A stretch of 54,575 nucleotides of DNA from Kosakonia oryziphila (GCF_900094795.1 NZ_FMBC01000035.1:1-54575); one strand, 5' to 3'; shown: positions 10,697-19,712, counted from the first letter of the stretch. Notes: generated by a model not told the origin, from the letters alone. Made by a program: numbers and translations.

Positions 10697-11536
10697 GTGA
10701 ACGATTTGCACCCTAAAAAGCACAAAAATGCAACATCAGTCACAGGGGCCCGCGAGGTTTCCCTGTGGAAACGCACCGATTTACAGCAAACGCAGCCGGA
10801 TATGCTGGCGGAAGAAGTTCCTGTCGCGCTGGTTTACAACGGCATCTCCCATGTGGTGATGATGGCCTCGCCAAAAGATCTCGAGTGGTTCGCGATTGGC
10901 TTCTCCTTATCCGAAGGGATTATCGAAAACCCGGCGGAAATTTACGGCATGGATGTGGTTCCTTCCTGTAACGGCCTCGAAGTGCAAATCGAACTCTCCA
11001 GCCGCCGTTTTATGGGATTAAAAGAGCGGCGCCGCGCGTTGGCCGGGCGAACCGGCTGCGGTGTGTGCGGTGTGGAACAGCTCAACGATATCGGCAAGCC
11101 GATAACGCCGCTGCCGTTCACGCAGTGCTTTGATTTGGCATTACTGGATAACGGGCTGGCGCATTTAACCGATTTTCAGCCTGTCGGGCAGTTAACCGGT
11201 TGTACGCATGCGGCGGCGTGGATGTTGCCATCCGGCGAACTGGCGGGTGGCCATGAAGATGTAGGGCGTCATGTGGCGCTGGATAAGCTGCTTGGTCATC
11301 GCGCGCGTGAAGGTGAGGCGTGGAAGCAAGGAGCCGTGCTGGTGTCCAGCCGCGCCAGCTATGAAATGGTGCAAAAATCGGCGATGTGCGGCGTTGAAAT
11401 TCTGTTTGCGGTATCGGCGGCGACAACGCTGGCCGTAGAAGTAGCGGAACGCTGCAATCTGACGCTGGTGGGTTTTTGTAAGCCGGGCAGGGCGACCATT
11501 TATACCCATCCGCAGCGCTTGATTGTTTGTCAATAA
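10697..11536 (+). CDS. fdhD: Formate dehydrogenase sulfurtransferase FdhD
   Basis: 279 aa. FdhD moves sulfur from IscS to the molybdenum cofactor before it is inserted in formate dehydrogenases. The reactive cysteines are in GRTGCGVCG (about 118-126). Conserved nucleotide/cofactor-binding segments include [14 protein letters not shown] and [10 protein letters not shown]. The start is GTG at 10697. It diverges from fdoG across a 237-bp spacer that holds both promoters. The first 30 residues differ from what I recall of the E. coli protein. Confidence 0.95.
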   Translation: MNDLHPKKHKNATSVTGAREVSLWKRTDLQQTQPDMLAEEVPVALVYNGISHVVMMASPKDLEWFAIGFSLSEGIIENPAEIYGMDVVPSCNGLEVQIELSSRRFMGLKERRRALAGRTGCGVCGVEQLNDIGKPITPLPFTQCFDLALLDNGLAHLTDFQPVGQLTGCTHAAAWMLPSGELAGGHEDVGRHVALDKLLGHRAREGEAWKQGAVLVSSRASYEMVQKSAMCGVEILFAVSAATTLAVEVAERCNLTLVGFCKPGRATIYTHPQRLIVCQ

Positions 11537-11650
11537 TTTTGAGTAATGACAACAAATCCTTCCGCTTTTTGTTGTGAATGAACAGGTCTAGTATTTATCT
11601 CATCGAGGCATAACGCCTCATTACAACAAATTAACGTAAGGGTTTATATC

Positions 11651-11863
11651 ATGAAAAACATCAAAAATTTTGTCGCTGTTATCGCTCTGTCTGCTTCTTT
11701 CGGTTCTTTTGCTGCCCAGTCTGTAAGCGTAACTGACTCAACTCTCAGCGGTGCGGAAGCACAAATCGCCGCTCAGGCTCAGCAGGCAGGCGCTTCTTCT
11801 TACCACATTACTGAAGCTTACAACGGCAACCAGGTTCATATGACTGCCGAGCTGACCAAATAA
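11651..11863 (+). CDS. Small periplasmic DUF1471 (YdgH/BhsA/McbA-like) protein
   Basis: 70 aa: a Sec signal peptide of about 22 residues ending in SFAA, then a compact domain of about 48 residues ending in YNGNQVHMTAELTK, the typical C-terminal strand of DUF1471 proteins. Members of this family respond to acid, oxidant or chlorine stress and affect biofilm. The gene stands alone with its own terminator. The exact paralogue cannot be named. Confidence 0.8.
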   Translation: MKNIKNFVAVIALSASFGSFAAQSVSVTDSTLSGAEAQIAAQAQQAGASSYHITEAYNGNQVHMTAELTK

Positions 11864-11881
11864 ATTGCAATATTGTCGAAA

Positions 11882-11903
11882 GAGCGCTTGCGGGCGCTTT
11901 TTT
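11882..11903 (+). terminator. Rho-independent terminator after the DUF1471 gene
   Basis: An AGCGC/GCGCT stem with a TTGCG-type loop, followed by a run of six T. Its T-run touches the stop codon of the convergent azlD-like gene. Confidence 0.75.
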
Positions 11904-12225
11904 AATGCATACCCGCCAGGCGTAACAACGCCGTCACTACAGCCGCCGAGATGATCACCACAATAAGCGGTATCTTTCGCCAGGCCAGGAAAAGGGCAAA
12001 CACCACGCCCAGCACACGTGCCATTCCGGCAAAATGATCCCCTTCATAGAGCATGGCCGCCATCGCGACCGCGAACAACAACGTCGTTGCTGCATCGGAA
12101 ACCAGTGCCTGTGAGTGCTCTGAGAGTGCCAGCCTGCTGCCGAGTTTTGCGCTACCGAAGCGCATCAAATAAGTGCCAACGGAAAGAACCGCAATACCGC
12201 CGATAATTAAGGAAACGCTGGCCAT
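11902..12225 (-). CDS. AzlD-family branched-chain amino acid exporter small subunit
   Basis: 107 aa with about four hydrophobic helices (IIGGIAVLSVGTYL; LLFAVAMAAML; VLGVVFALFLAW; IVVIISAAVVTALL). The motif GTYLMRFGS resembles the conserved TYLxR of AzlD proteins. With AzlC it forms a two-component amino acid exporter. The start ATG 12225 overlaps the azlC stop by one base (TAATG). The open frame extends further upstream only as a shadow of azlC. Confidence 0.8.
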   Translation of the reverse strand: MASVSLIIGGIAVLSVGTYLMRFGSAKLGSRLALSEHSQALVSDAATTLLFAVAMAAMLYEGDHFAGMARVLGVVFALFLAWRKIPLIVVIISAAVVTALLRLAGMH

Positions 12226-12887
12226 TATTTTTTCCTCGTCAGTAAACCCAGTAAAGAGAGCAGTACCGGTAAGCCAACCGGGGCAAAGGGAACCGTTGCC
12301 AGTGATAACAGAGCACCGCTGGAAGCGCGGACAAGTGTGGTGCGTTTTTGCAGCGCCGGTAACACCAGCGCCAGCAGGATCGCGGGGAATACTGCGTCGA
12401 GCCCGATGGTTTCCGGTGCCGGTAACAACGTGCCAACCGCTGCGCCCACCAGTACACCCGCAGGCCACAGCAACGCGATGCACAACCCGCATAACCAGTA
12501 AGCGGCCTTGCGCTGTTCCGGCGTAGGTTGCGACAAACCAAACACCACGCTTTCGTCATTCATAATGTGGCAACCGATAAATCCCGCCGCCCGCTGACCG
12601 ACCAGTTCACGCACCGTGACGCCAAAAGGTATATGGCGGGCATTAACCAGTAATCCGGCAACTGCGGCTGCCAACGGATTACCGCCGCTGGCGACAATGC
12701 CGATAAACATAAACTCGCTGGCGCCCGCCAGTACCAGCGTAGAAAGCGCAAGCGGCACCCACATCGGAAAGCCGTAAGCCATCGCCAGCGATCCACAGGA
12801 GACGCCGACGACGCCGACCGCCAGGCAAACAAGGAATATTGCTTTGATGGTGTCGCCTTTTAGCGATGTGAAGTGTTGTGTAAGCAT
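12225..12887 (-). CDS. AzlC-family branched-chain amino acid permease large subunit
   Basis: 220 aa. Conserved AzlC features are the GxAFGxLA-like start region (CGSLAMAYGFPMW), AGASEFMFIG, LLVNARHIPFGVTV and DESVVFG. About six to seven membrane helices. E. coli YgaZ/YgaH of this family exports valine. The neighbouring XRE-cupin regulator reads away from it and probably controls it through the shared 103-bp spacer. Confidence 0.82.
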   Translation of the reverse strand: MLTQHFTSLKGDTIKAIFLVCLAVGVVGVSCGSLAMAYGFPMWVPLALSTLVLAGASEFMFIGIVASGGNPLAAAVAGLLVNARHIPFGVTVRELVGQRAAGFIGCHIMNDESVVFGLSQPTPEQRKAAYWLCGLCIALLWPAGVLVGAAVGTLLPAPETIGLDAVFPAILLALVLPALQKRTTLVRASSGALLSLATVPFAPVGLPVLLSLLGLLTRKK

Positions 12888-12900
12888 CTCACTTTAGCCG

Positions 12901-12990
12901 TATCGAACGTTTATCCATTATAATGAACACATCAGGATCGTTTTTCAATAAGAACGATTCGTTCGATTTAATGAACGTTTGAGGTCGTGT
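12901..12990. promoter_or_regulatory. Divergent promoter/operator between azlC and the XRE-cupin regulator
   Basis: The spacer contains four copies of the half-site GAAC(G/A) (about 12905, 12925, 12952, 12974). One perfect odd palindrome, GAACGATTCGTTC, lies at 12952-12964, 27 bp upstream of the regulator start. A TATAAT hexamer lies at 12919-12924. Likely an autoregulatory operator controlling both genes. Confidence 0.55.
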
Positions 12991-13539
12991 ATGACACAAC
13001 CAATTAGCATCATAGCCAAAAGTCTGGTGCGCGAGCGTCAGCGAACCGGCCTTTCGCTGGCAGAAATTGCCCGCCGTGCCGGGATCGCCAAATCCACGCT
13101 GTCACAACTGGAAGCCGGGAATGGCAATCCCAGCCTGGAAACATTGTGGGCATTGTGCGTGGCGCTGAATATTCCCTTTGCCCGCCTGCTGGAACCACAA
13201 AACCCGAAAACACAGGTGATTCGCTGCGGTGAAGGTACCAAAGTTATTGCCGGGCGGGCTAACTACCAGGCGATTTTACTGGCTGCCTGCCCGCCAGGCG
13301 CACGGCGTGATATCTACCTGCTGCTGACGCAGCCGGGCGCGGACCGTATTTCGCATCCTCATCCACAGGGCTCAGTCGAACATATTATTGTGACTCAGGG
13401 GCGGGCGCTGGTGGGGCCAACCGAAGCGGCAGAAGAGTTAGGTGAAGGGGATTACATCTGCTACCCAGCGGATCAGGAGCATATTTTTAAAGCGCTGGAA
13501 TCTGATACGCAGGCTATTTTAATTGCGGAGTTGAATTAA
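12991..13539 (+). CDS. XRE-family transcriptional regulator with C-terminal cupin domain
   Basis: 182 aa. An N-terminal helix-turn-helix (about 8-62: LSLAEIARRAGIAKSTLSQLEAG) is followed by a cupin barrel (about 100-180) with SHPHPQGSVEHIIV and EGDYICYPADQEHIF. This is the usual build of regulators that sense small molecules next to transporters. Start ATG 12991 is chosen over an upstream TTG because GAGG lies at the right spacing. Divergent to azlC, so probably its regulator. Confidence 0.82.
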   Translation: MTQPISIIAKSLVRERQRTGLSLAEIARRAGIAKSTLSQLEAGNGNPSLETLWALCVALNIPFARLLEPQNPKTQVIRCGEGTKVIAGRANYQAILLAACPPGARRDIYLLLTQPGADRISHPHPQGSVEHIIVTQGRALVGPTEAAEELGEGDYICYPADQEHIFKALESDTQAILIAELN

Positions 13540-13546
13540 TCTTGTC

Positions 13547-13570
13547 ATCCCCTTCGTATATGAAGGGGAT
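13547..13570. terminator. Inverted repeat downstream of the regulator gene
   Basis: ATCCCCTTC and GAAGGGGAT form a perfect 9-bp stem with a six-base loop. There is no T-run, so termination would be weak or Rho-assisted. Confidence 0.4.
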
Positions 13571-13578
13571 GGATCAAG

Positions 13579-13705
13579 TCAGGCCAGGTAAAACACTTCT
13601 TTGTTTTTATCGTCGGGATACGAGCAGCCGACCTGATGAGTGTAAAAATCAGTCAGGAGATTAACCTTGAGGCGTTTGCCGCGATAGATGGCGAGCTGGC
13701 AATGA
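13579..13705 (-). pseudogene. Possible C-terminal gene remnant upstream of sodA
   Basis: Reading leftward, about 40 codons without a stop end in a TGA at 13579-13581. They give a protein-like stretch (RVHCQLAIYRGKRLKVN, then DFYTHQVGCSYPDDKNKEV). I see no start codon or ribosome binding site that would make a complete gene, and I do not recognise the family. It may be the tail of a gene lost when the rha/frv interval was replaced. The rest of 13540-13876 holds only sodA control DNA. Confidence 0.3.
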
Positions 13706-13744
13706 ACGCGTGATGGAGATGAGCAACTTCACAATTTCAATAAC

Positions 13745-13818
13745 ATAACCAAAGGTTATAACCTTATTAAAACTACGGCATTGATAAACATTTTCAATAT
13801 CATTTAATTAACTATAAT
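13745..13818 (+). promoter_or_regulatory. sodA promoter region with Fur-box-like site
   Basis: TATAAT at 13813-13818 is the -10 box, 59 bp before the start codon. Overlapping it upstream, TTGATAAACATTTTCAATAT (from 13781) resembles the Fur box of the E. coli sodA promoter. A perfect ATAACC-AAA-GGTTAT palindrome lies at 13745-13759. In E. coli sodA is controlled by SoxRS, Fur, ArcA and Fnr. Conservation of the DNA suggests similar control here. Confidence 0.65.
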
Positions 13819-13876
13819 GATCCAACTGCTTACGTGGCATTAACATATATGCCGCCAGACAATAATGGAGATGAAA

Positions 13877-14497
13877 ATGAGCTATACACTGCCCGCTCTG
13901 CCGTACGCGTATGATGCCCTTGAGCCTCATTTCGACAAGCAGACGATGGACATCCATCACACTAAACATCACCAGACTTACGTAAACAATGCGAATGCCG
14001 CGCTGGAAAGCTTGCCGGAGTTCGCCAGCCTGTCAGCTGAAGAATTGATCACCAAACTGGATCAACTGCCGGCAGACAAAAAAACCGTTCTGCGTAACAA
14101 CGCAGGCGGTCACGCTAACCACAGCCTGTTCTGGAAAGGCCTGAAAAAAGGCACCACTTTGCAGGGCGATCTGAAAGCGGCTATCGAGCGTGATTTTGGT
14201 TCCGTAGACAACTTCAAAGCGGAATTCGAAAAAGCAGCGGCCACGCGTTTTGGTTCCGGTTGGGCCTGGCTGGTGTTGAAAGACGACAAACTGGCTGTGG
14301 TTTCTACCGCTAACCAGGATTCCCCGCTGATGGGTGAAGCGATCTCTGGCGCGTCCGGTTTCCCGATCGTGGGCCTGGATGTGTGGGAACACGCTTACTA
14401 CCTGAAATTCCAGAACCGCCGCCCGGACTACATCAAAGAGTTCTGGAACGTGGTGAACTGGGACGAAGCAGCGGCACGTTTCGCTGCGAAAAAATAA
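13877..14497 (+). CDS. sodA: Superoxide dismutase [Mn]
   Basis: 206 aa, the exact family length. Manganese ligands are visible: His in [15 protein letters not shown] (about 27), His in NHSLFW (about 82), and Asp/His in DVWEHAYY (about 168/172). It converts superoxide to hydrogen peroxide and oxygen in the cytoplasm. ATG 13877 is chosen because ATGGAGAT lies 5-12 bases upstream. An upstream in-frame ATG at 13865 overlaps that site. Confidence 0.97.
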   Translation: MSYTLPALPYAYDALEPHFDKQTMDIHHTKHHQTYVNNANAALESLPEFASLSAEELITKLDQLPADKKTVLRNNAGGHANHSLFWKGLKKGTTLQGDLKAAIERDFGSVDNFKAEFEKAAATRFGSGWAWLVLKDDKLAVVSTANQDSPLMGEAISGASGFPIVGLDVWEHAYYLKFQNRRPDYIKEFWNVVNWDEAAARFAAKK

Positions 14498-14528
14498 GTC
14501 TGCCTTCCTCCTCACATTTACGTGAGGT

Positions 14529-14564
14529 CAAAACCCCGTCCGGCCTGGCCGTCGGGGTTTTTTT
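14529..14564 (+). terminator. sodA terminator
   Basis: AAAACCCCG / CGGGGTTTT stem around a 14-base GC-rich loop, followed by a T-run. A strong intrinsic terminator 30 bp after the sodA stop. Confidence 0.85.
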
Positions 14565-14608
14565 ACGCCTTCTCTAATGTAAAATAAAAGGAATATTGAT
14601 CTGAAAAT

Positions 14609-14628
14609 AATGAAATGTTGTTTTGTTT
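14609..14628 (+). promoter_or_regulatory. Candidate KdgR operator upstream of kdgT
   Basis: AATGAAATGTTGTTTTGTTT resembles the KdgR-binding pattern (TGAAA-N6-TTTCA type, degenerate on the right arm). It lies about 125 bp upstream of kdgT, the permease that KdgR represses in E. coli. Confidence 0.35.
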
Positions 14629-14752
14629 TGATTGTTTGATCACTTTTCTTCCGCCAGACCCGGTCTACCTTCTCTTCGTCCGCGCTGCTGTTGTCCCGCA
14701 AAAATAGCGGGGCAGCGCTCAAAAAATCAGACGTTTTTTGACAGGTGAAGAT

Positions 14753-15736
14753 ATGCAAATCAAGCGTGCAATCGAAAAAATCCCTGGCGGGATGATGCTG
14801 GTTCCTTTGTTCATCGGCGCTCTCTGCCATACCTTTGCGCCCGGCGCGGGGAAGTACTTTGGTTCATTTACTAACGGCATGATTATCGGCACGGTGCCGA
14901 TTCTGGCGGTGTGGTTTTTCTGTATGGGGGCCTCGATCAAACTGAGCGCCACCGGCACCGTGTTGCGTAAGTCCGGCACGCTGGTGGTGACCAAAATAGC
15001 GGTTGCCTGGGTGGTGGCTGCCGTGGCCTCACGATTGATTCCTGAACACGGTGTGGAGGCGGGTTTCTTTGCCGGGTTGTCGACGCTGGCGCTGGTGGCA
15101 TCGATGGATATGACCAACGGCGGGCTGTATGCGTCAATCATGCAGCAGTATGGCAGCAAAGAGGAAGCTGGTGCGTTCGTGTTGATGTCGCTGGAATCCG
15201 GCCCACTGATGACGATGATTATTCTCGGTACTGCGGGAATCGCCTCGTTCGAGCCGCATGTGTTTGTCGGCGCGGTGTTACCTTTCCTGGTGGGGTTTGT
15301 GCTGGGTAATCTGGATGCGGAATTGCGGGAATTTTTCAGTAAAGCGGTGCAGACGTTGATCCCGTTCTTTGCATTCGCACTGGGTAATACGATTGATTTA
15401 ACCGTGATTGCGCAGACCGGTTTGTTGGGAATTTTTCTGGGGCTGGCGGTGATTGTAATTACCGGTATCCCGCTGATTATCGCTGATAAGCTGATTGGCG
15501 GCGGTGATGGGACAGCAGGGCTGGCGGCCTCCAGTTCTGCGGGGGCGGCAGTGGCAACGCCAGTGATAATCGCCGAAATGGTGCCGGGCTTTAAAACGAT
15601 GGCCCCGTCCGCAACCTCGCTGGTAGCGACCTCGGTGATTATCACGTCGATTCTGGTGCCGATTTTAACGTCCGTCTGGTCTCGCAAGATGAAAGCGACA
15701 GAGGCTGAAGTGGTGATGCGTAACGCAGTGAAATAA
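14753..15736 (+). CDS. kdgT: 2-keto-3-deoxygluconate permease
   Basis: 327 aa with about ten hydrophobic helices. Typical KdgT elements are [19 protein letters not shown] at the N-terminus, [15 protein letters not shown] mid-protein and [16 protein letters not shown] towards the end. It imports 2-keto-3-deoxygluconate with protons. Start ATG 14753 is preceded by AGGTGAAG. A convergent aldolase gene that could use the imported compound follows. Confidence 0.95.
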   Translation: MQIKRAIEKIPGGMMLVPLFIGALCHTFAPGAGKYFGSFTNGMIIGTVPILAVWFFCMGASIKLSATGTVLRKSGTLVVTKIAVAWVVAAVASRLIPEHGVEAGFFAGLSTLALVASMDMTNGGLYASIMQQYGSKEEAGAFVLMSLESGPLMTMIILGTAGIASFEPHVFVGAVLPFLVGFVLGNLDAELREFFSKAVQTLIPFFAFALGNTIDLTVIAQTGLLGIFLGLAVIVITGIPLIIADKLIGGGDGTAGLAASSSAGAAVATPVIIAEMVPGFKTMAPSATSLVATSVIITSILVPILTSVWSRKMKATEAEVVMRNAVK

Positions 15737-15742
15737 CCGTTT

Positions 15743-15773
15743 GCCCGGGGGCGCTCCTACGCTTACCGGGCCG
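15743..15773. repeat. REP-like palindromic element
   Basis: GCCCGGGGGCGCTCC, then TACGCTTACCGGGCC, forms an imperfect GC-rich stem, as in enterobacterial REP/PU elements. It lies between the convergent ends of kdgT and the aldolase gene. Confidence 0.6.
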
Positions 15774-15824
15774 ACAAAACTTCCGGCCACCGTGCAGGCC
15801 TCCAGTAATCCAGCCACTTTCCCG

Positions 15825-16721
15825 TCATGGGCAAATCCCAAACACCTGATCGATAAGTTGGCACTGTGCTTCATCCAGCGTGCCGCCAAAATTGCGTGAA
15901 ATCGGGGTACAGTAACCAAACTTGCGTGATACTACGGTTTTGATGGTGGTCACGAAGTCGTCGCCAATTGCGTAAATCGCCATAAATTTACCAATTTCTT
16001 GCTGGATTGCATGCAACGTCGGCAAATCTTCCTGTCGCCACGCTTCCCGCGCCTGGACAAACAGTTCAGGCATCACATTATTCAGCCCGGAAATGACGCC
16101 CGCGCCGCCTACCAGCAGATTGGGGATGAAGTACTCGTCGTAGCCGCACAGCACGGCAAAATCCTCACGCACCTGCGCAGTTGCCTGAATCAGATTACGG
16201 GTATGCGACTGGCAATCGACTGTGTCTTTGATACCAGCGAAGTCCGGGAATTCCGCAGCCAGCGTAGCGACCAGTTCCGGCGTAAGGTCGCAGCCGGTAC
16301 GCGCCGGAAAGTTATAGGCGAACCATTTGCCGCTTATCGCTTTGCCCAGGGCGCGAAAGTAGCTCAACAATTGATTTTGCGTTTGCGCGTAATAGTAAGG
16401 CGGCAGCACCATGACCGCGTCATAGCCGGTGCGCCAGGCTTCATCAGCCATCCACAGAATATCATTAAAGCAGGTGGATGAGACGTTAGCCACCATGGTT
16501 ATCGGCGACATGCCGCGCGCTTCACGGATCAAGAGCAACCGCTCTTCCAGCGAGAAGGAGGCAAATTCGCCGATGCTGCCCATCAGCAAAACCACATCGA
16601 TTTTCGCTTCTGCCAGCCGGGCGATATGCTGGCTCAGCGCGCTAAGGTCAGGCTTCCCTTCGTTGTTCATTGGCGTGATGGAAGGGCACCAGACACCGTA
16701 GAAAGATGTTTCGCGGATCAC
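15825..16721 (-). CDS. DapA-family aldolase (dihydrodipicolinate synthase/KDG aldolase-like)
   Basis: 298 aa from the GTG at 16721, which has GAGG seven bases upstream. The open frame extends 54 codons further but that part is not family-like. The TIM-barrel signatures of class I DapA/NAL enzymes are visible: VLLMGSIGEFASFSLEER (the GTTGE region), YNFPARTG (catalytic Tyr about 133) and FAGIKDT (Schiff-base Lys about 162). YagE/YjhH-type members split 2-keto-3-deoxygluconate to pyruvate and glyceraldehyde. Placement beside kdgT supports that substrate. As I recall, K-12 has no gene here. Confidence 0.78.
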   Translation of the reverse strand: MIRETSFYGVWCPSITPMNNEGKPDLSALSQHIARLAEAKIDVVLLMGSIGEFASFSLEERLLLIREARGMSPITMVANVSSTCFNDILWMADEAWRTGYDAVMVLPPYYYAQTQNQLLSYFRALGKAISGKWFAYNFPARTGCDLTPELVATLAAEFPDFAGIKDTVDCQSHTRNLIQATAQVREDFAVLCGYDEYFIPNLLVGGAGVISGLNNVMPELFVQAREAWRQEDLPTLHAIQQEIGKFMAIYAIGDDFVTTIKTVVSRKFGYCTPISRNFGGTLDEAQCQLIDQVFGICP

Positions 16722-16881
16722 GTTGTAACCTCTATGATTAATGAAATTGCGTTTCAAATACTGTGTTAAGTGATAGCACGCCCGGTTAATGCGGATCGGC
16801 ATGAATGTCGCATTTTTGCAGGTTAGGTCAGCAAACAAATGTGATGTAATAGCGTGATTACGACGAGCGTCTGGAGGGAAC

Positions 16882-17556
16882 ATGCAATATCAGGTAGACG
16901 TTTTTACTGGAAAAATAAGGGATTATGACGGCAGTCGGCCAAGCGCGATTGCTAAATTGCAGGTGGAAGGCGAGCTAATCCTCACGGAATTGGGCATCGC
17001 GGGTGATGAGCAGGCGGAAAAAAGTTACCACGGCGGCACCGATCGCGCGTTGTGCCACTATCCGCGTGAACACTATGCTCACTGGGCGCAGATGTTCCCG
17101 GAGCAGACCGCGCTGTTTTGCGCGCCAGCGTTTGGCGAGAACCTCTCATCGGAAGGTCTGACCGAGCAAAACGTGTTTATCGGCGATATTTTTCGTTGGG
17201 GCGATACGCTAATTCAGGTGACGCAGCCGCGCTCGCCCTGCTTCAAACTTAACTTCCATTTCGGCATTAGCGACATTTCTGCGCAGATGCAGGCCAGCGG
17301 CCACGTCGGCTGGCTTTATCGTGTTGTTGCTGCGGGAAAAGTATCGGCAGAAGCGCCGCTTGAATTGCTCTCGCGAGTTAGCGATGTCAGCGTGTATGAC
17401 GCGGCAGCGATTGCGTGGTTTCAGCCGTTTGATGATGAACAATATCACCGTCTGCTTTCGGCTGCGGGGTTGTCGGCGAGCTGGACGCGCACCATGCAGA
17501 ATCGACGCACTCACGGCAAGATTGAGGATCCGTCGCGCCGACTGTGGGGAAAATAA
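16882..17556 (+). CDS. yiiM: MOSC-domain protein YiiM
   Basis: 224 aa. The MOSC fold carries the invariant Cys in QPRSPCFKLN (about 122) that binds molybdenum cofactor. GEQAEKSYHGG-like and ALCHYPREHY segments match YiiM. E. coli YiiM detoxifies N-hydroxylated bases such as 6-hydroxylaminopurine. Start ATG follows GGAGGGAAC. Divergent to the aldolase gene across 160 bp. Confidence 0.94.
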   Translation: MQYQVDVFTGKIRDYDGSRPSAIAKLQVEGELILTELGIAGDEQAEKSYHGGTDRALCHYPREHYAHWAQMFPEQTALFCAPAFGENLSSEGLTEQNVFIGDIFRWGDTLIQVTQPRSPCFKLNFHFGISDISAQMQASGHVGWLYRVVAAGKVSAEAPLELLSRVSDVSVYDAAAIAWFQPFDDEQYHRLLSAAGLSASWTRTMQNRRTHGKIEDPSRRLWGK

Positions 17557-17588
17557 AAAAACGCCCTCTGCAATGAGAGGGCGTTTTA
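17555..17588. terminator. Bidirectional terminator between yiiM and cpxA
   Basis: AAAACGCCCTCT / AGAGGGCGTTTT with a short GCAATG loop. A-run and T-run on the two sides let it stop both convergent transcripts. Confidence 0.85.
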
Positions 17589-18962
17589 TCAGGAGCGTTT
17601 GTACAGCGGTAGCCAGAGCGTCAAGCGTAACCCGCCAAGCGGGCTGTCGTCAGCTTTCACCCAGCCACGATGCTGTTGAATAGCCGTTTCGACAATCGCC
17701 AGCCCGAGGCCCGTGCCGCCGGATTCGCGATCGCGCGCTTCATCGGTGCGGTAGAATGGGCGGAAAATCTGTTCCCGATCTTCCGGACTGACGCCGGGGC
17801 CGTCATCGTCCACGTTAATGGTGATGCCGTCTTTATCCACTGCAAAGCTCACTTCGATTTTGCTGTGCGAATAGCGCAACGCATTACGAACGATATTCTC
17901 CACCGCGCTTTCCAGTGCGCTGGGGTTACCGTACAGCGGCCACGGACCTGGCGGGAAATTCACCGTGAACGATTTGCCCATCTGCTCGGCTTCGAAGGCA
18001 GCGTTATCCAGCACTTCATTCCACATCTGATTGGCTTTCACGGTTTCACTGACCAGCGCGTTTTTCTGCTGATTGCGCGACATCACCAACAGATCGTTGA
18101 TCATGCTGTCCAGCCGCTGAGCTTCCGTTTCGATACGTTCCAGTTCTTTACTTTCACCGCTGCGGCGACGCAGCAGCGCAGTACCAAGCTGTAAACGTGT
18201 CAGCGGCGTGCGCAACTCATGGGAGATGTCGGATAGCAGGCGCTGCTGGGCGGTCATCATGCGTTCCAGCGCGGTCACCATCTGGTTAAAACTGGCCCCG
18301 GCGGCAAGAAATTCCTGCGGCCCGGCTTCCAGCTCCGGGTGCTGTCGCAGGTTGCCCTGTGCCACTTCATCCGCCGCGTTTTTCAGTTTACGTGCGGGTT
18401 TCGCCAGGCTCCACGCCAGCCATAACAGCAGCGGCGAACTGATAAGCATGGTGACGATCAGCAGCAGTAACGGGCGGTCAAACAGCAAATTGATAAAGTC
18501 AGATTGTGAGTTGCTGGCAGGGCGGATGAGATAAAGCTGATAGTTATCTTCTCCGTCGCGGACGGAGAAAGGTCCTACCATCTCAACCCGGCCATACTTT
18601 TTCTTCTGCGGATGGTCCGAATTATCCGCCTGGCCTATAAAGTTGCGGATGATCTGCATTTCGTTGCGTTCGGCACCAATGACGCGTCCTTCGCTGGTGA
18701 CCAGCAGCAGGCGTTGACCCGGCGGCGCCCATTTGTCGATAGCGCGAAACAGCCTACGCCACCACATCAGGTCGTTCGGCGGGTCATTTGCCAGCTCTGC
18801 TTCGACATGCTGTTCAATCATCACGCCCTGCCGCTGTTCGCTGTCCAGAAGCTCCGTCATTTGACGGGAATCCAGCTTCGGCACCATTAGCACTAGCATT
18901 AGCACCAGCGCCAGCGTTAACCAGAAGATGGCAAAAATGCGGGCGGTCAAACTTCCTATCAT
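17589..18962 (-). CDS. cpxA: Envelope-stress sensor histidine kinase CpxA
   Basis: 457 aa. Two membrane helices (about 8-28 and 164-184) flank a periplasmic sensor domain. Then come HAMP (185-237), the H-box SDISHELRTPL (His about 248), N-box NIVRNALRYS, and G-boxes DDDGPGV and GGTGLGLAIV. It phosphorylates CpxR when envelope proteins misfold and dephosphorylates it otherwise. CpxP binds the periplasmic domain. The start overlaps the cpxR stop (ATGA). Confidence 0.97.
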   Translation of the reverse strand: MIGSLTARIFAIFWLTLALVLMLVLMVPKLDSRQMTELLDSEQRQGVMIEQHVEAELANDPPNDLMWWRRLFRAIDKWAPPGQRLLLVTSEGRVIGAERNEMQIIRNFIGQADNSDHPQKKKYGRVEMVGPFSVRDGEDNYQLYLIRPASNSQSDFINLLFDRPLLLLIVTMLISSPLLLWLAWSLAKPARKLKNAADEVAQGNLRQHPELEAGPQEFLAAGASFNQMVTALERMMTAQQRLLSDISHELRTPLTRLQLGTALLRRRSGESKELERIETEAQRLDSMINDLLVMSRNQQKNALVSETVKANQMWNEVLDNAAFEAEQMGKSFTVNFPPGPWPLYGNPSALESAVENIVRNALRYSHSKIEVSFAVDKDGITINVDDDGPGVSPEDREQIFRPFYRTDEARDRESGGTGLGLAIVETAIQQHRGWVKADDSPLGGLRLTLWLPLYKRS

Positions 18963-19657
18963 GAAGCGGAGACCATCAGATAACCGCGACCACGCAGGGT
19001 TTTAAACCACGGATGCCCATCTTTGCGATTCGGCAATTTACGGCGCAGGTTGGAGATGTGCATGTCGATGGCGCGATCGAACGGCGTCAGGCGTTTACCC
19101 AGCACTTCCTGGCTCAGATGTTCACGTGAAACCACCTGGCCTAAATGCTGAGCCAGCAGATAGAGCAGCGTGAATTCAGTGCCTGTGAGTTCCAGTGAAA
19201 GTCCATCAAAACTGGCCTCCTGGCGGCCCGGATTGAGGCTCAGGGCATCCACTTCCAGCGTGGATGAACCATTGTCGCTACTTTGTTGTTGCTCGCTCCA
19301 GTGGGAACGGCGCAGGATCGCACGAATACGCGCGACCAGTTCACGATCGTTAAAGGGTTTCGGCAGATAGTCATCCGCGCCCAGCTCAAGGCCAAGGACG
19401 CGATCAAGTTCGCTGCCGCGCGCAGTTAGCATAATTACCGGTGTCTGGTGTGTCTGGCGTAGCTCTTTAAGTGTATCGATGCCGTTTTTCTTCGGCATCA
19501 TGACATCGAGTAAAAGCAAGTCGATGCTGTCGTCGAGGAGATCGAGTGCCTGCTCTCCGTCATGGGCGACGAGCACGTTAAAACCTTCCATGTCGAGTAG
19601 CTCCTTTAACAAGGAAGTAAGCTCTCGGTCATCATCTACTAAAAGGATTTTATTCAT
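18959..19657 (-). CDS. cpxR: Envelope-stress response regulator CpxR
   Basis: 232 aa OmpR-type regulator. The receiver domain has the acidic pocket (DDD near residue 9), phospho-acceptor DVMMPKKNG (Asp51) and Lys in LPKPF. The winged helix DNA-binding domain ends in LRRKLPNRKDGHPWFKTLRGRGYLM-type sequence. It binds GTAAA-N5-GTAAA sites, one of which lies in its own divergent promoter region with cpxP. Confidence 0.97.
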   Translation of the reverse strand: MNKILLVDDDRELTSLLKELLDMEGFNVLVAHDGEQALDLLDDSIDLLLLDVMMPKKNGIDTLKELRQTHQTPVIMLTARGSELDRVLGLELGADDYLPKPFNDRELVARIRAILRRSHWSEQQQSSDNGSSTLEVDALSLNPGRQEASFDGLSLELTGTEFTLLYLLAQHLGQVVSREHLSQEVLGKRLTPFDRAIDMHISNLRRKLPNRKDGHPWFKTLRGRGYLMVSAS

Positions 19658-19712
19658 TGTTTAACTACCTCCGAGGCAGAAATTACGTCATCAAGAGTCG
19701 CTAATCCATGAC

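Noticed and set aside
12173..12526. Rightward 117-codon frame within azlC
   Set aside because: Pro/Arg/Thr-rich shadow of a membrane protein gene on the other strand.
14719..15687. 322-codon frame on the strand opposite kdgT
   Set aside because: Antisense shadow: composition is Ser/Thr/Ala/Pro/Ile-rich with no motif, and kdgT is clearly the real gene.
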